Shown here: positions 1-8,143 of the stretch, piece after piece
Position numbering within the stretch: position 1 is the first letter of the stretch
Layout: every line of letters starts with the position of its first letter
Source: UBA1433 sp964581565
Lineage (GTDB): Bacteria > Bacillota > Clostridia > Eubacteriales > UBA1433
Direction of reading: 5' to 3'
Length of the DNA: 64,000 bases
NCBI GenBank assembly: GCA_964581565.1
Contig: CAZOOZ010000010.1
Span: 1 to 64,000 of the forward strand
The notes under the pieces: model-generated
What the model saw: only the letters and a program-made list of their open reading frames with translations
The model's database searches: none
Told to the model about the DNA's origin: nothing
Position numbers and translations under genes: made by a program

Positions 1-33
1 TGGTTTCTCTCTGTTATACTTTGCTTTCGCCAT
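1..33 (-). CDS. tuf: Elongation factor Tu, first 11 codons only (runs off the left edge)
   Basis: Reading leftward from position 33 the bases encode MAKAKYNREKP, which matches the conserved EF-Tu amino terminus (MAKxKFxRxKPHVN). An AGGAGA ribosome site lies at about 46-51. EF-Tu delivers aminoacyl-tRNA to the ribosome. The tRNA-Tyr and tRNA-Thr genes immediately upstream on the same strand support the call, because tRNA genes commonly precede tuf in bacteria. A possible promoter (TATAAT-like stretches around 125-145, minus strand) lies between tRNA-Thr and tuf, so tuf may have its own start. Only 11 residues are visible, so the call rests on the short match and the context. Confidence 0.8.
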   Translation of the reverse strand, partial: MAKAKYNREKP

Positions 34-227
34 TTCTTTTCTTTCTCCTATTTTTTCTTAAGATTAATTCTTCTAAGTACTTAATTAAAAATAATTTTAT
101 TTGTTTATGAAAACATTTTTTATATTACAGTATATTATAGCAAATGCAACTCCTTTTTTAATAAAAATATATATTTTTATTAAAAAATAATTAAATACAA
201 AAAAACGTCAGTGAAACTGTCGCTATG

Positions 228-303
228 TGGAGCCTGCGAACGGATTCGAACCGGCGACCCCATCCTTACCATGGATGTGCTCTACCTACTGAGCTACGCA
301 GGC
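228..303 (-). tRNA. tRNA-Thr (anticodon GGT)
   Basis: The minus strand folds into a full cloverleaf. The acceptor GCCTGCG pairs with CGCAGGC, the D arm begins TAGCTCAG, the anticodon stem CATCC/GGATG holds loop ATGGTAA with anticodon GGT, and the T arm carries GGTTCGAATCC. The discriminator is T and CCA is encoded. It lies 3 bases downstream of tRNA-Tyr and is presumably cotranscribed with it. Confidence 0.97.
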
Positions 304-306
304 TCA

Positions 307-391
307 TGGTGGAGGGAGATGGATTCGAACCATCGTAGGCGTCGCCAACGGATTTACAGTCCGCCCCCTTTAGCCACTCGGGCATCCCTCC
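307..391 (-). tRNA. tRNA-Tyr (anticodon GTA)
   Basis: This is a class II tRNA of 85 nt. The acceptor GGAGGGA pairs with TCCCTCC, the anticodon loop CTGTAAA contains GTA, and a long variable arm is present, as expected for bacterial tRNA-Tyr. The T arm is GGTTCGAATCC, the discriminator is A and CCA is encoded. It is first in the tRNA-Tyr, tRNA-Thr, tuf order. Confidence 0.97.
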
Positions 392-401
392 AGCGTAAAA
401 T

Positions 402-430
402 ATCATACTAAATAATATTTTTTTAGTCAA
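402..430 (-). promoter_or_regulatory. Sigma-A-type promoter of the tRNA-Tyr/Thr (tuf) unit
   Basis: On the minus strand a TTGACT -35 box (430-425) and a TATGAT -10 box (407-402) are separated by exactly 17 bases. The tRNA-Tyr 5' end lies 10 bases downstream of the -10 box. This is close to consensus and correctly placed for a stable-RNA promoter. Confidence 0.8.
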
Positions 431-588
431 CTATATTTTTTATATTTACAAAATAAATACGATCTTTAGTATGCCTCAACCATTCTTTTTTGCCAAGCGA
501 ATATAATAATACATTTAGATACGATACTATTTAAAAACATGAATAATTAGTATATAATATAAAATGCTTTTTTATTCGGAGGCAAGAC

Positions 589-1155
589 ATGATCGAAAAA
601 TTGAATGCATACCAACTTGAAAAATTTAAATTTTATAAAAAACAATTAGACAGAGAATGGTTTTTCTCTCCCGATGGAGTTCATGGTACAGAGCATATTC
701 AGCGGGTTTTAATTTTTGTATTATTGCTTGGCGTTGAATTGAGGCTCAGTGATCATGAAATAGATTTACTGTGTCTTTGCGCTATCTATCACGATATAGG
801 GCGTTCAAATGATTATTATGATGAGGCCCACGGATTTGAGAGTTATAAAAAAACACAATCACTCAGCCTGCCTATGCCCGAAAATGATGAAGATAAGAAT
901 ATTATTGCTTTTATCATCATCTATCATTGCATCGATGATGATAAAGCGATCGAAGACTTGAAAAATTATGCTATAGGCAATAAAGCGCTTGCTCTAAAGC
1001 TATATAAAATTTTCAAAGATTGTGACGCGCTCGATCGCGTTCGCGTGGATTTGCTCGATATCAATTATTTAAGATTCGAGCAAACAAAAAAATATATCTC
1101 CTTGGCATGGAATATATTTAAAAATCCTCAGCGCATGGCGGCTCTTGTATCGTAA
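589..1155 (+). CDS. HD-domain phosphohydrolase, function unknown
   Basis: The 188-residue protein carries the HD metal-binding signature: His in HGTEHIQRV near residue 33, the HD pair in IYHDIGR near residue 68, a histidine in IIYHCIDDD near residue 110, and Asp in DCDALDRVR near residue 147. HD proteins of this size usually hydrolyse nucleotides or phosphate esters using divalent metals. No regulatory domain or signal peptide is visible, so it should be cytoplasmic. The start follows GGAGG with 6 bases of spacing. It is a single-gene unit ending at a hairpin shared with the convergent aconitase X operon. The substrate cannot be read from sequence. Confidence 0.8.
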   Translation: MIEKLNAYQLEKFKFYKKQLDREWFFSPDGVHGTEHIQRVLIFVLLLGVELRLSDHEIDLLCLCAIYHDIGRSNDYYDEAHGFESYKKTQSLSLPMPENDEDKNIIAFIIIYHCIDDDKAIEDLKNYAIGNKALALKLYKIFKDCDALDRVRVDLLDINYLRFEQTKKYISLAWNIFKNPQRMAALVS

Positions 1156-1177
1156 GAGATGATTTTACACTATAAAT

Positions 1178-1215
1178 AAAAAGTCCCCTGCGCATCTTGC
1201 GCGAGGAGACTTTTT
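1178..1215. terminator. Bidirectional terminator between the HD gene and the AcnX operon
   Basis: A hairpin is formed by AAAAAGTC..CCT-GCGC and GCGC-AGG..GACTTTTT. It has an A-run on one side and a T-run on the other, so it can end both the plus-strand HD gene and the minus-strand AcnX operon, which stops at 1218. Confidence 0.75.
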
Positions 1216-1217
1216 TA

Positions 1218-1661
1218 TTATTCTACAATGACCGTGCCGTCTGGCTTTACGGTAATGCTCATACCTGTTTGGACATAGTCCAAAAATTCCTCACCCAGAC
1301 TATCCACTGTCGGCATATTGATGTCATCGAGCCACACATCCGCAATAATACTTCCGGCGGCCGCAAGTGAATCGATATGCTGTGAAAACAGCATGCAGGC
1401 CGGCTGGCGCCCCATAGCCGCAGCTGAAAACAAGACCAACCCTCCCGTTGTGGAACCTATTGTCTGAGGCATGCACAAAGCAGTTCCCGCCATTGGTTTT
1501 CCGAAGAGTTCTTTATTATTTTGATCTGAGCATTTCGCCGTCTTGTCTTTAAACATAAGGCTTTTTTGAAAACTCGCCAGTGTATTGAATCCTTCATGCG
1601 ATACAAGCGCTGTGGCTTTGCATTCACCCGGCACAACAACTCTTCCCTTAAATTCTCTCAT
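1218..1661 (-). CDS. Aconitase X small subunit (swivel domain, DUF126)
   Basis: At 147 residues this matches the separate swivel domain of two-subunit aconitase X. Typical landmarks are the start FKGRVVVPGECKATALVS and the central segment IGSTTGGLVLFSAA. Known bacterial AcnX enzymes include cis-3-hydroxy-L-proline dehydratases, and archaeal two-subunit forms include phosphomevalonate dehydratase. Which substrate applies here is not visible. Its ATG overlaps the stop of the large-subunit gene (ATGA), with GGAGG in front, so the two are translationally coupled. It is last in the operon after the OYE-type reductase and the large subunit. Confidence 0.88.
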   Translation of the reverse strand: MREFKGRVVVPGECKATALVSHEGFNTLASFQKSLMFKDKTAKCSDQNNKELFGKPMAGTALCMPQTIGSTTGGLVLFSAAAMGRQPACMLFSQHIDSLAAAGSIIADVWLDDINMPTVDSLGEEFLDYVQTGMSITVKPDGTVIVE

Positions 1662-2932
1662 AAGTTTGCACCTCCCGTGATGATACTTTGCACTTCTTCA
1701 TCCGTATGGTATCTGGCACTCGTATACGTTCTTAACTTATTGGAGTTTGTAATGACCGGCATCTTGCCACACTGCGGGTTATTCATAAACATCAAAGGAC
1801 AGATATAGCTGAGTATCACGCCTGTGGCCTTCAGCCTTGCGGCATGCTCCGTCTTTTCAAACTCTTTAATCACGGCGGGTGCTGAAGTAAACACGGTCGT
1901 CAGCGCCACCTGGCTGCGTTTATTTTCCTTTAGATCTTCTTCAATACGCTGTGTCCAGTCTTTTAATTCGCTGAGTGATAAATGGGGGCATCCCACGAAG
2001 CACATCGCCGGCTTCGCCAAAGGATCTTTCCAAATGCACGGATATCCTTCACGCACACGCTGCAACTCTGCATCATCGATAACATAAGTTCTTGCTTTCG
2101 GAACAACCAATGTGTCTTTCTGCTCCACCGCTTCCGGCGTCAGCCCTTCTATATGATAGAGCCCCACAGCGCCGTTTGAAGCCGTAGCGGCACCGAAATT
2201 TTTCAGATATGCACATACGTCGTCACTGAGTTCAGTGCCCAGGAAGCGGTCTAATCCTTTTACATACGGTACTTCTTCCATCACTTTCATACCGATTGCG
2301 CTCCCCAGTATCTGAGCCTCCGGCAGTTTTCCTGTTTTGACTTCAATGATCCATGTGGCTTTTCGTCCCTCGTCCGTGAGCAACCCGAAATACGGCACAT
2401 AGCCCGCAATGGAGCCAAACAAATCCAAAATGCCCGAATTTCTGTTGCATCGCGCACCAAGCACACTGTTGGCATACACCACCGCCGAAGATTCCGCCCA
2501 GGAAAGCACTTCCCCTTTTCCCGGTTTGTTGCCGACTTCATCAAAATAGCATGTACAGGTAAACGCGTCTTTATCCATAAGCCCCAACTGGCTCAGCTGA
2601 TTTTCATAGCTGTCCTGCTTGGAATACATGATTTTAAAAAATATGTTCTGTAAAAAATTCGTCGGTATGTTTTTATCCATAGGCCTGGGGTCTACCGAAA
2701 AGCCTTGTGTGGATACTGCCTCCGCTTCGATAAGCTTATCCATTAATTTATACATTTCTTTCATCATGGACAGGCCAAAGCTTGTGACAAGATGATTATA
2801 TTTTCCGGTCACGGGCACCATTTTCTCCGCGCCGAAGGCATCACCGTACATGACCAGCGTTTTCATCACCTTAGCCTTTACATCGCCCTGCACGCCATCA
2901 TAAATGGCCTGTTGCTTCTCATCGAGTTTCAT
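1658..2932 (-). CDS. Aconitase X large (catalytic) subunit, DUF521
   Basis: At 424 residues this has the usual length for the catalytic AcnX subunit, which is related to aconitase. Conserved features include Cys in ARCNRNSGILDLFG near residue 163, Cys in FVGCPHLSLSEL near residue 314, and Cys in ICPLMFMNNP near residue 378. These are candidate Fe-S cluster ligands by analogy with characterised AcnX. The enzyme should dehydrate a hydroxy acid. AAGGAGG precedes the ATG. It lies 15 bases after the OYE-type reductase gene and overlaps the small subunit by 4 bases. The neighbouring reductase suggests a dehydrate-then-reduce pathway. The substrate is unknown, with a hydroxyproline isomer one option. 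Confidence 0.88.
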   Translation of the reverse strand: MKLDEKQQAIYDGVQGDVKAKVMKTLVMYGDAFGAEKMVPVTGKYNHLVTSFGLSMMKEMYKLMDKLIEAEAVSTQGFSVDPRPMDKNIPTNFLQNIFFKIMYSKQDSYENQLSQLGLMDKDAFTCTCYFDEVGNKPGKGEVLSWAESSAVVYANSVLGARCNRNSGILDLFGSIAGYVPYFGLLTDEGRKATWIIEVKTGKLPEAQILGSAIGMKVMEEVPYVKGLDRFLGTELSDDVCAYLKNFGAATASNGAVGLYHIEGLTPEAVEQKDTLVVPKARTYVIDDAELQRVREGYPCIWKDPLAKPAMCFVGCPHLSLSELKDWTQRIEEDLKENKRSQVALTTVFTSAPAVIKEFEKTEHAARLKATGVILSYICPLMFMNNPQCGKMPVITNSNKLRTYTSARYHTDEEVQSIITGGANL

Positions 2933-2947
2933 TTCTTCTCCCCTCCT

Positions 2948-5215
2948 TTACAGCTTTACCGCAAGCCGATACGCCGCACGCGCGGCTTCAAGAACTCTGC
3001 CGCCGCAGAAACTGTCCCCGATGTTATAAATTTCAGGAGCGGCATGCTGCCCTTGGAGTTCAAAATACAAGCTGTCATCCGGTCTGCCGCCCATTGCAAA
3101 GACAACCAGATCGGCTTTCAACGATTCTTCTTCGTATTCGTCTCCGACTTTTGGAGCCAAAGGATTGGGTATATTTTTCGGCAAAATCGGCTGCCATGTA
3201 TTGTAAGGGTCCGGCACATTTTTATGAACATTTTTCTTTATGTTTACGCTTCCCTTCGCGAAAGATTTCACCTTTGCCATATTAATAAGCCTCACACCGT
3301 TACGCTTCATGTAATAAATCAGATGACCTCTGTTGGCCGTGCAAGCGCCATCCATAAAATATGGCAGCATTTCAACAACCGTGACATTGCATCCTTTTTC
3401 ATAAGAAAGCCAATAGGACGTCTCACATCCGACAACGCCGCCGCCGATGACGACGACATCTTTGGCATCGCCTAAGAGCTCAGGCTTCACAAGCAAATCC
3501 GTCGCCTGAACGGTTGCGATCTCTTCAATCCCCTGCAGTTTGAGATCTACACCTTTTGTCCCGATCGCCGTTATGATCGCATCATACGCTTTTTCTTTCA
3601 GCATTTGAGGCGTAGCCGCTTGATTGATAAAATTAATCTGCTCATTTTCTGCAGCCTTGTTTAGTTGTTCTTCGAGATAGATGCGATAGTTGTCAAAATC
3701 AAATTTGTTTGCAGGAACAGAGCCGGCAATCATTTTGCCGCCCACTTTTTCTCCCGCTTCATACAAATCTACCACATGACCGCGTTTTGACGCAGCGAGG
3801 GCAAGATTAATACCTCCCGGACCCGCCCCAACAACTGCAATTTTCTTAATTTTCTCCGCGGGCGCGGCAATTTCCGGAATACTGTCTTCAAAACCGGTGC
3901 GCGCATTGACCGCGCATTGCGGATGCCCGCCGTCTACAAACTCATTTATACAGCCTTCCTGACACCCGATACACGGGCGGATATCGGCAACTTTTCCCGC
4001 ATAAGCTTTATTCGGCCATTCCGGATCGGCAAGCAGCGGACGCCCGAGCATGATCATATCACACATGCCGTCACGCAATGCTTTTTCTGCAACATCGGGA
4101 TACCCGAGTTTTCCCACCGCAACGATCGGTACTTTGATGCCCGCATTGGATAATACATTATTTGTTTCAAAATCATCTTTGACCATTTTGGACACTTCCA
4201 AAAAGCATCCCGCAGGCATTCCTGCAGGCGGATGGGGCAGCCACCAGTTATCATAACATCCCAGATCGACATCGAAAATATCAACTCCCGCTTTTACGAG
4301 ATTTTTCATATAATCGAGCGTTTCCGCACAATTTCTTCCGTCGGTAAATTTTTTAAGCGATTTGATGGATTTCATCTCTTCACCGTAGGTTTCATCGAGC
4401 GCGAGTGATAGGTCGATGCGGTACATGATGGGATAATCGCTGCCTAAACGGCGCCTGATTTCCTCGATAAGATCTGTTCCGAATCTTTGCCATTTTGCGT
4501 ATCTGCCCAGTTTACGCCTGTTGAATGCCGGGTTTGTGATTTGTTCGAGCAGATAGCCTTCATGACCGTGCAGGTACACTCCGTCCAAACCGCAGGCCTT
4601 GGCATCGGCAGCCGCCTGACCGGCGTTTTTGATGATTTTTTTTAAACTGTGGTCCGAAAAACGCAGACACGGCACTTCGGGAATATAGAAATTGGGATTA
4701 AAGGATGCCGATCCCGGAAATTTAAACTGGTCTACAAGGCATTGGGGATTGCCTACTCTGCCGAGTCCCGGTGTAAGCTGAATAAAGATGCGGCTTCCGA
4801 AGCTATGCACACCCTGCGCGAGATCACGCCACCCCACCATCACGGTACGGCTTCTGTCTATCCTCGGAAAATAGCTTAGTTTTCCTTTCTCGGTGATAGA
4901 ATTATCGATACCATGCGAGATCGGAATCAAGCCGGTCGCAAGCAGCCCTGTCCCCCCTTTTGCACGTGCAAAAAAGTATTGCAGCATCTTTTCATTCGGC
5001 CTTCCTGTTTCTTCGCACATATCGATATTGCCCATAGGCGCCATCATGATCCTGTTTTTAACTGTGAGACGATTGACCTTAATGGGCGAAAACAGGCAGT
5101 CGTATGGATATAGATTTTGTGTCATACGTCCAATGCCGTGCTCTTTGCCCTCCTCTGTGCCAACCCAGCTGCCATAGCTGTCCACTAATTCTTGCACAAA
5201 CATATCTTTTTTCAT
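2948..5215 (-). CDS. Old Yellow Enzyme-family NADH:flavin oxidoreductase with Fe-S and FAD domains
   Basis: The 755-residue protein resembles 2,4-dienoyl-CoA reductase/2-enoate reductase. The N-terminal FMN TIM barrel starts LFSPIKVNRLTVKNRIMMAP at about residues 41-60. Next comes a 4Fe-4S motif, CIGCQEGC followed by a Cys in HPQCAVNAR, near residues 420-445. A Rossmann domain with VVGAGPGGINLALAAS follows near 465, and a second dinucleotide site VVIGGGVVGCETS lies near 590. Such enzymes reduce activated C=C bonds using NAD(P)H. The start was set at the ATG of MKKDMF because AGGAGG lies about 8 bases before it. It is first in the operon with aconitase X, divergent from a TetR gene, so it probably reduces the AcnX product or a related unsaturated acid. 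It is longer than most family members by roughly 90 residues. Confidence 0.85.
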   Translation of the reverse strand: MKKDMFVQELVDSYGSWVGTEEGKEHGIGRMTQNLYPYDCLFSPIKVNRLTVKNRIMMAPMGNIDMCEETGRPNEKMLQYFFARAKGGTGLLATGLIPISHGIDNSITEKGKLSYFPRIDRSRTVMVGWRDLAQGVHSFGSRIFIQLTPGLGRVGNPQCLVDQFKFPGSASFNPNFYIPEVPCLRFSDHSLKKIIKNAGQAAADAKACGLDGVYLHGHEGYLLEQITNPAFNRRKLGRYAKWQRFGTDLIEEIRRRLGSDYPIMYRIDLSLALDETYGEEMKSIKSLKKFTDGRNCAETLDYMKNLVKAGVDIFDVDLGCYDNWWLPHPPAGMPAGCFLEVSKMVKDDFETNNVLSNAGIKVPIVAVGKLGYPDVAEKALRDGMCDMIMLGRPLLADPEWPNKAYAGKVADIRPCIGCQEGCINEFVDGGHPQCAVNARTGFEDSIPEIAAPAEKIKKIAVVGAGPGGINLALAASKRGHVVDLYEAGEKVGGKMIAGSVPANKFDFDNYRIYLEEQLNKAAENEQINFINQAATPQMLKEKAYDAIITAIGTKGVDLKLQGIEEIATVQATDLLVKPELLGDAKDVVVIGGGVVGCETSYWLSYEKGCNVTVVEMLPYFMDGACTANRGHLIYYMKRNGVRLINMAKVKSFAKGSVNIKKNVHKNVPDPYNTWQPILPKNIPNPLAPKVGDEYEEESLKADLVVFAMGGRPDDSLYFELQGQHAAPEIYNIGDSFCGGRVLEAARAAYRLAVKL

Positions 5216-5288
5216 ATAAATTGTCCTCCTTTCATTTGAATACAAGCAGTTTTACTTGTTATTATTTGACTTCACAATGATCTATGTG

Positions 5289-5348
5289 ATACATTTTGTA
5301 TTGTTGATAAAATTATATCATACTTTTAGTCTTTGTAAACGATACAAA
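5289..5348. promoter_or_regulatory. Divergent control region: reductase promoter with two palindromic sites (candidate TetR operators)
   Basis: On the minus strand TTTACA (5339-5334) and TATAAT (5317-5312) with 16-base spacing form a good promoter for the reductase/AcnX operon. Palindrome 1, TTTGTA-5-TACAAA (5332-5348), covers the -35 box. Palindrome 2, ATACA-3-TGTAT (5289-5301), lies just past the expected start point. Both sites share the half-site GATACA. Placement over the promoter fits repression by the divergent TetR protein, and the inner site is also close to the tetR ribosome site. Binding is inferred, not shown. Confidence 0.6.
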
Positions 5349-5364
5349 AAGGGGGATTTTGTCT

Positions 5365-5904
5365 ATGAATAAACATGCTGAACAGCATGGTATCATCAAA
5401 CAAAGCATCACGCAAGCTTTGCTGTCTTTAATGGAATCAAAGCCTTTCTCTGAAATCACAATCACTGAGCTCGTCACCAAAGCGGGTATCGCCCGGTCAA
5501 CTTATTATCGAAATTACTCCTCCAAAGAAGAAGTGCTTGCCACTTACATCGATGAAGTTTTACAGGATTTTTATAAAGAATTTCCGGCAAACTCCATGCG
5601 GGAGCGATTTGAATATGAACATATCGCGCATATATTGGATTATGTGATGCGCTATAAAAAACAACTTTCCATTCTTCATAAATCAGGCCTGTCTTCCATC
5701 TATTTAAACGCAATGAACCGCTACTTCTTCGCGACACTCAATAAAACGGCATTGACCGCGGACGATAAATTTAAAGTATATGCGTTTGCCGGAGCGGAAT
5801 TCAACATCATATTCAGCTGGATACTCAGCGACAGCAATGAAAGTATGGAAGAAATCACAGCATACATCAGACAGCGCATGCTGGATTCTTCTTTTCGTTT
5901 TTAA
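5365..5904 (+). CDS. TetR/AcrR-family transcriptional regulator
   Basis: This 179-residue protein has a TetR helix-turn-helix at about residues 27-52 (FSEITITELVTKAGIARSTY followed by YRNYSSKEE). Its ligand domain resembles TetR_C_7/DhaS-like regulators. The start was placed at ATG 5365, 9 bases after GGGGG, rather than the TTG two codons earlier, which is too close to the ribosome site. It is divergent from the reductase/aconitase X operon with 149 bases between the starts, and palindromes lie in that gap. The simplest reading is that it controls that operon and itself in response to a pathway compound. Confidence 0.88.
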   Translation: MNKHAEQHGIIKQSITQALLSLMESKPFSEITITELVTKAGIARSTYYRNYSSKEEVLATYIDEVLQDFYKEFPANSMRERFEYEHIAHILDYVMRYKKQLSILHKSGLSSIYLNAMNRYFFATLNKTALTADDKFKVYAFAGAEFNIIFSWILSDSNESMEEITAYIRQRMLDSSFRF

Positions 5905-5980
5905 TTATTATGTTATTACTGCCGAAAGTAAAATACGATGGAATATAGAAACAAGGCGAATCATGTAATAATAAGAAAGA

Positions 5981-6006
5981 GTCAATATGCTTAAGCTCAT
6001 ATTGAC
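5981..6006 (-). terminator. Hairpin between tetR and the metallophosphoesterase gene
   Basis: GTCAATATG (5981-5989) pairs perfectly with CATATTGAC (5998-6006) around an 8-base loop. On the minus strand it is followed by a loosely T-rich stretch (TCTTTCTTATTATT), so it may end the phosphoesterase transcript. The U tract is poor. Confidence 0.45.
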
Positions 6007-6032
6007 AAAAGAGTGTTTTATCATAATTCAAA

Positions 6033-6932
6033 TTAAGCTTTTCGATTGTCGAATTTGTCTATAGGCTCAGGCCCTCTCAACACTTCTTTTTGTATTTGAA
6101 GCAACCCGTCTTCGTTGTAAGATGTTTTCCATCTCACCAATTGGATCACGCCTCTAATGATTTCAATACCAGTAACAGTAGTCGGATAAATACAACAGCC
6201 CGTATTGAAATAGGGCGGTTCTCCCTCTCTCGGATATTTATAACGGTGCGTGTGACCGCAGATCAGCATAGTCTCATGTTTTAATATCCACTTGTTAAAG
6301 TTTTTTTCGATTTTATGACGTTTGTGTACATTCTTGACGGGACTGGCAGGATTTTTGACTCCGAAGGCATGAAGATGTCTCCAAAAATATTTTTCAGACA
6401 ACATAGTGAAAACCCAGAATTGATCGTTGGCGAAATCGCCCTGATGTCCGTGAATTGTGAGTATTTCCTGCCCGGTTTGTTGATGCTTAAGTAAAAGCGC
6501 TTCACAGGGCTTCAGACCTTTAAGAAAATCATTTTCCTTTTTTCTATAATCATCATAGTACATAAAATAATTTTCTTCTACATATTTAGGATTTTTTAAA
6601 TAGTTATTATGGTTGCCAAAAAGCACAATCAGCCTATCTTCGTCCAAAAACCGTTTCATGGATTGAAATACATGATAGTGCGCATTCTTTATGACTTTAA
6701 ATTTGGGATGCTCCCACAACTCATCTCCATCTCCTGCCTCTACCAACGTGAACCCATCTTTATAGTATTGATCTAAAGCGAACAGATATATATTCCGATT
6801 TTTTATGAATTCATCCTGATGGCTTCCACTACCCCGATGGCAATCGCTGAAAAATACATATTTGGAATTCTTGTCTATGTATTCGACTCTTGCGTTTTGG
6901 TAGGCTTTTGTTAATCGTTTTTCAGTTTTCAT
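6033..6932 (-). CDS. Calcineurin-like metallophosphoesterase
   Basis: All metallophosphoesterase motifs are present in the 299-residue protein: FFSDCHRG near residue 28, GDGDELWE near 67, LFGNHNNYL near 104, HGHQGD near 161 and CGHTHR near 223. The pattern resembles UDP-2,3-diacylglucosamine diphosphatase-like (LpxH-like) members. A Gram-positive-type genome would not make lipid A, so another phosphoester substrate is likely. No signal peptide is seen. It is a single gene with GAGGGAG just before the ATG. Confidence 0.85.
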   Translation of the reverse strand: MKTEKRLTKAYQNARVEYIDKNSKYVFFSDCHRGSGSHQDEFIKNRNIYLFALDQYYKDGFTLVEAGDGDELWEHPKFKVIKNAHYHVFQSMKRFLDEDRLIVLFGNHNNYLKNPKYVEENYFMYYDDYRKKENDFLKGLKPCEALLLKHQQTGQEILTIHGHQGDFANDQFWVFTMLSEKYFWRHLHAFGVKNPASPVKNVHKRHKIEKNFNKWILKHETMLICGHTHRYKYPREGEPPYFNTGCCIYPTTVTGIEIIRGVIQLVRWKTSYNEDGLLQIQKEVLRGPEPIDKFDNRKA

Positions 6933-7126
6933 ATACTCCCTCTAAAGCAGGAATTTTTGCTATTACTTTTATATGAGACTTAACCGCATAGTGTGAGACT
7001 TACTTGGTTTTATTATATGCCTTTCATAAATATAAACAACATTCAATGAGTATATTTATCATATAGTTTACAATATTTTTTTAATTTTTTTCATACCATA
7101 TAGACAAATAAAGTTCATAAAAATAT

Positions 7127-7150
7127 AAAAGGAGCTATAAAGCTCCTTTT
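7127..7150 (-). terminator. Terminator of the thiamine-binding-type gene
   Basis: A perfect 10-bp stem AAAAGGAGCT/AGCTCCTTTT with loop ATAA is followed on the minus strand by TATTTTTATG. It sits 19 bases after the stop at 7169. Confidence 0.8.
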
Positions 7151-7168
7151 ATAACGTTTTTTATTGTA

Positions 7169-7414
7169 TTATTCGTAAAAGTTGGTCATTCTCATGTCCA
7201 TTATAAAACTGCACTGATCGTTCATCTGGCTGTGTATGTCTTCCATCAGTTTGAAGACAGCGCTTTTTTCGCCCGTTATGCTTGTGGAGAGTTTGCCGAT
7301 GCAATGCTCCAGCCCGGAATTTTTAATGATGTCTAAAACTTTCCTCACTTTGTTCAACCCATCTGCATCAGCCAACGGCAAAAATGATACCTGGCATACA
7401 ATGTAATTTTCCAT
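7169..7414 (-). CDS. Thiamine-binding-type small protein (YkoF/MTH1187 family, PF01910)
   Basis: This 81-residue protein has the family layout: a first beta strand with VCQVSFLPLAD, then a helix VRKVLDIIKNSGL, then the hallmark STSITGEKSAVFKLMEDIH. Family members form small alpha/beta oligomers, and several bind thiamine or its hydroxymethylpyrimidine. It is shorter than the usual ~100 residues but seems complete, with AAGGAGA before the ATG. It follows the tartrate dehydratase operon by 111 bases on the same strand. No thiamine gene or THI riboswitch is nearby, so the ligand is uncertain. Confidence 0.75.
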   Translation of the reverse strand: MENYIVCQVSFLPLADADGLNKVRKVLDIIKNSGLEHCIGKLSTSITGEKSAVFKLMEDIHSQMNDQCSFIMDMRMTNFYE

Positions 7415-7525
7415 AACACAATTCTCCTTTACTTTTTTTATTTATATGAATGAGATTTTTGAACTATCCTCATACGCTTATCTTAATTCTTTTTTTTTAC
7501 GTAGATTGAAAGTTCAGATGCTTTA

Positions 7526-8143
7526 TTACTTAATAAAGCTGACGTGTTTGCTGATCTCGGTTATAGCCGCATCTTTTTTCTGATTGAATACGATCTTATT
7601 TTTCTCAAAAAGATTATCTCCATGCGTATCGATGGATACGATCAGCGGCCCGAACTCTTTGACCCGGCAAACCCACAGCGTCTCCGGCATACCCAGATCC
7701 ATCCATTCCTGACGCTCTATCTCTTCGACCTGCGTTGCCGCAACGACGGCACAACCGGCCGGGAACACGCAATGCAGCGCTTTTTCTTCTTTACAGGCAT
7801 CCATGGTGCCTTGCCCCATTCCCCCTTTGCCGACAATTAGTTTAACGCCTGTTTGTTTTATAAATTCTTTTTCAAATTTTTCCATGCGCATGCTGGTGGT
7901 AGGCCCAATCGAAATCATTTCATATTTATCTTTTGTTCCTTCAATCTTACGCACGATCGGTCCGGCGTGAAAAATAGCCCCGCCGGCAATATCAACCGGA
8001 AGTGACCGGCCATACTCGATCAAACGACGGTGTGCCACATCCCGGCATGTGACGATATGCCCGGTTAAATAAATGACATCTCCGATTTTTATATCTTTTA
8101 AGTCCTCAACTTTGATTGGCGTGGTTAAGACTTTCTTGCTCAT
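7526..8143 (-). CDS. ttdB: L(+)-tartrate dehydratase (class I fumarase type), beta subunit
   Basis: This 205-residue protein aligns by eye along its whole length with TtdB. Landmarks are LTTPIKVEDLKDIKIGDVIY, CRDVAHRRLIE, IFHAGPIVRK, IGPTTSMRMEKFE, VGKGGMG and WVCRVKEFGPLIVSIDTHG. With the alpha subunit it dehydrates L-tartrate to oxaloacetate using a 4Fe-4S cluster. Class I fumarase beta subunits are close relatives, so fumarase activity cannot be excluded. Its start overlaps the ttdA stop (ATGA) and GGGGGTGA serves as ribosome site. It is last in the three-gene operon. Confidence 0.87.
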   Translation of the reverse strand: MSKKVLTTPIKVEDLKDIKIGDVIYLTGHIVTCRDVAHRRLIEYGRSLPVDIAGGAIFHAGPIVRKIEGTKDKYEMISIGPTTSMRMEKFEKEFIKQTGVKLIVGKGGMGQGTMDACKEEKALHCVFPAGCAVVAATQVEEIERQEWMDLGMPETLWVCRVKEFGPLIVSIDTHGDNLFEKNKIVFNQKKDAAITEISKHVSFIK

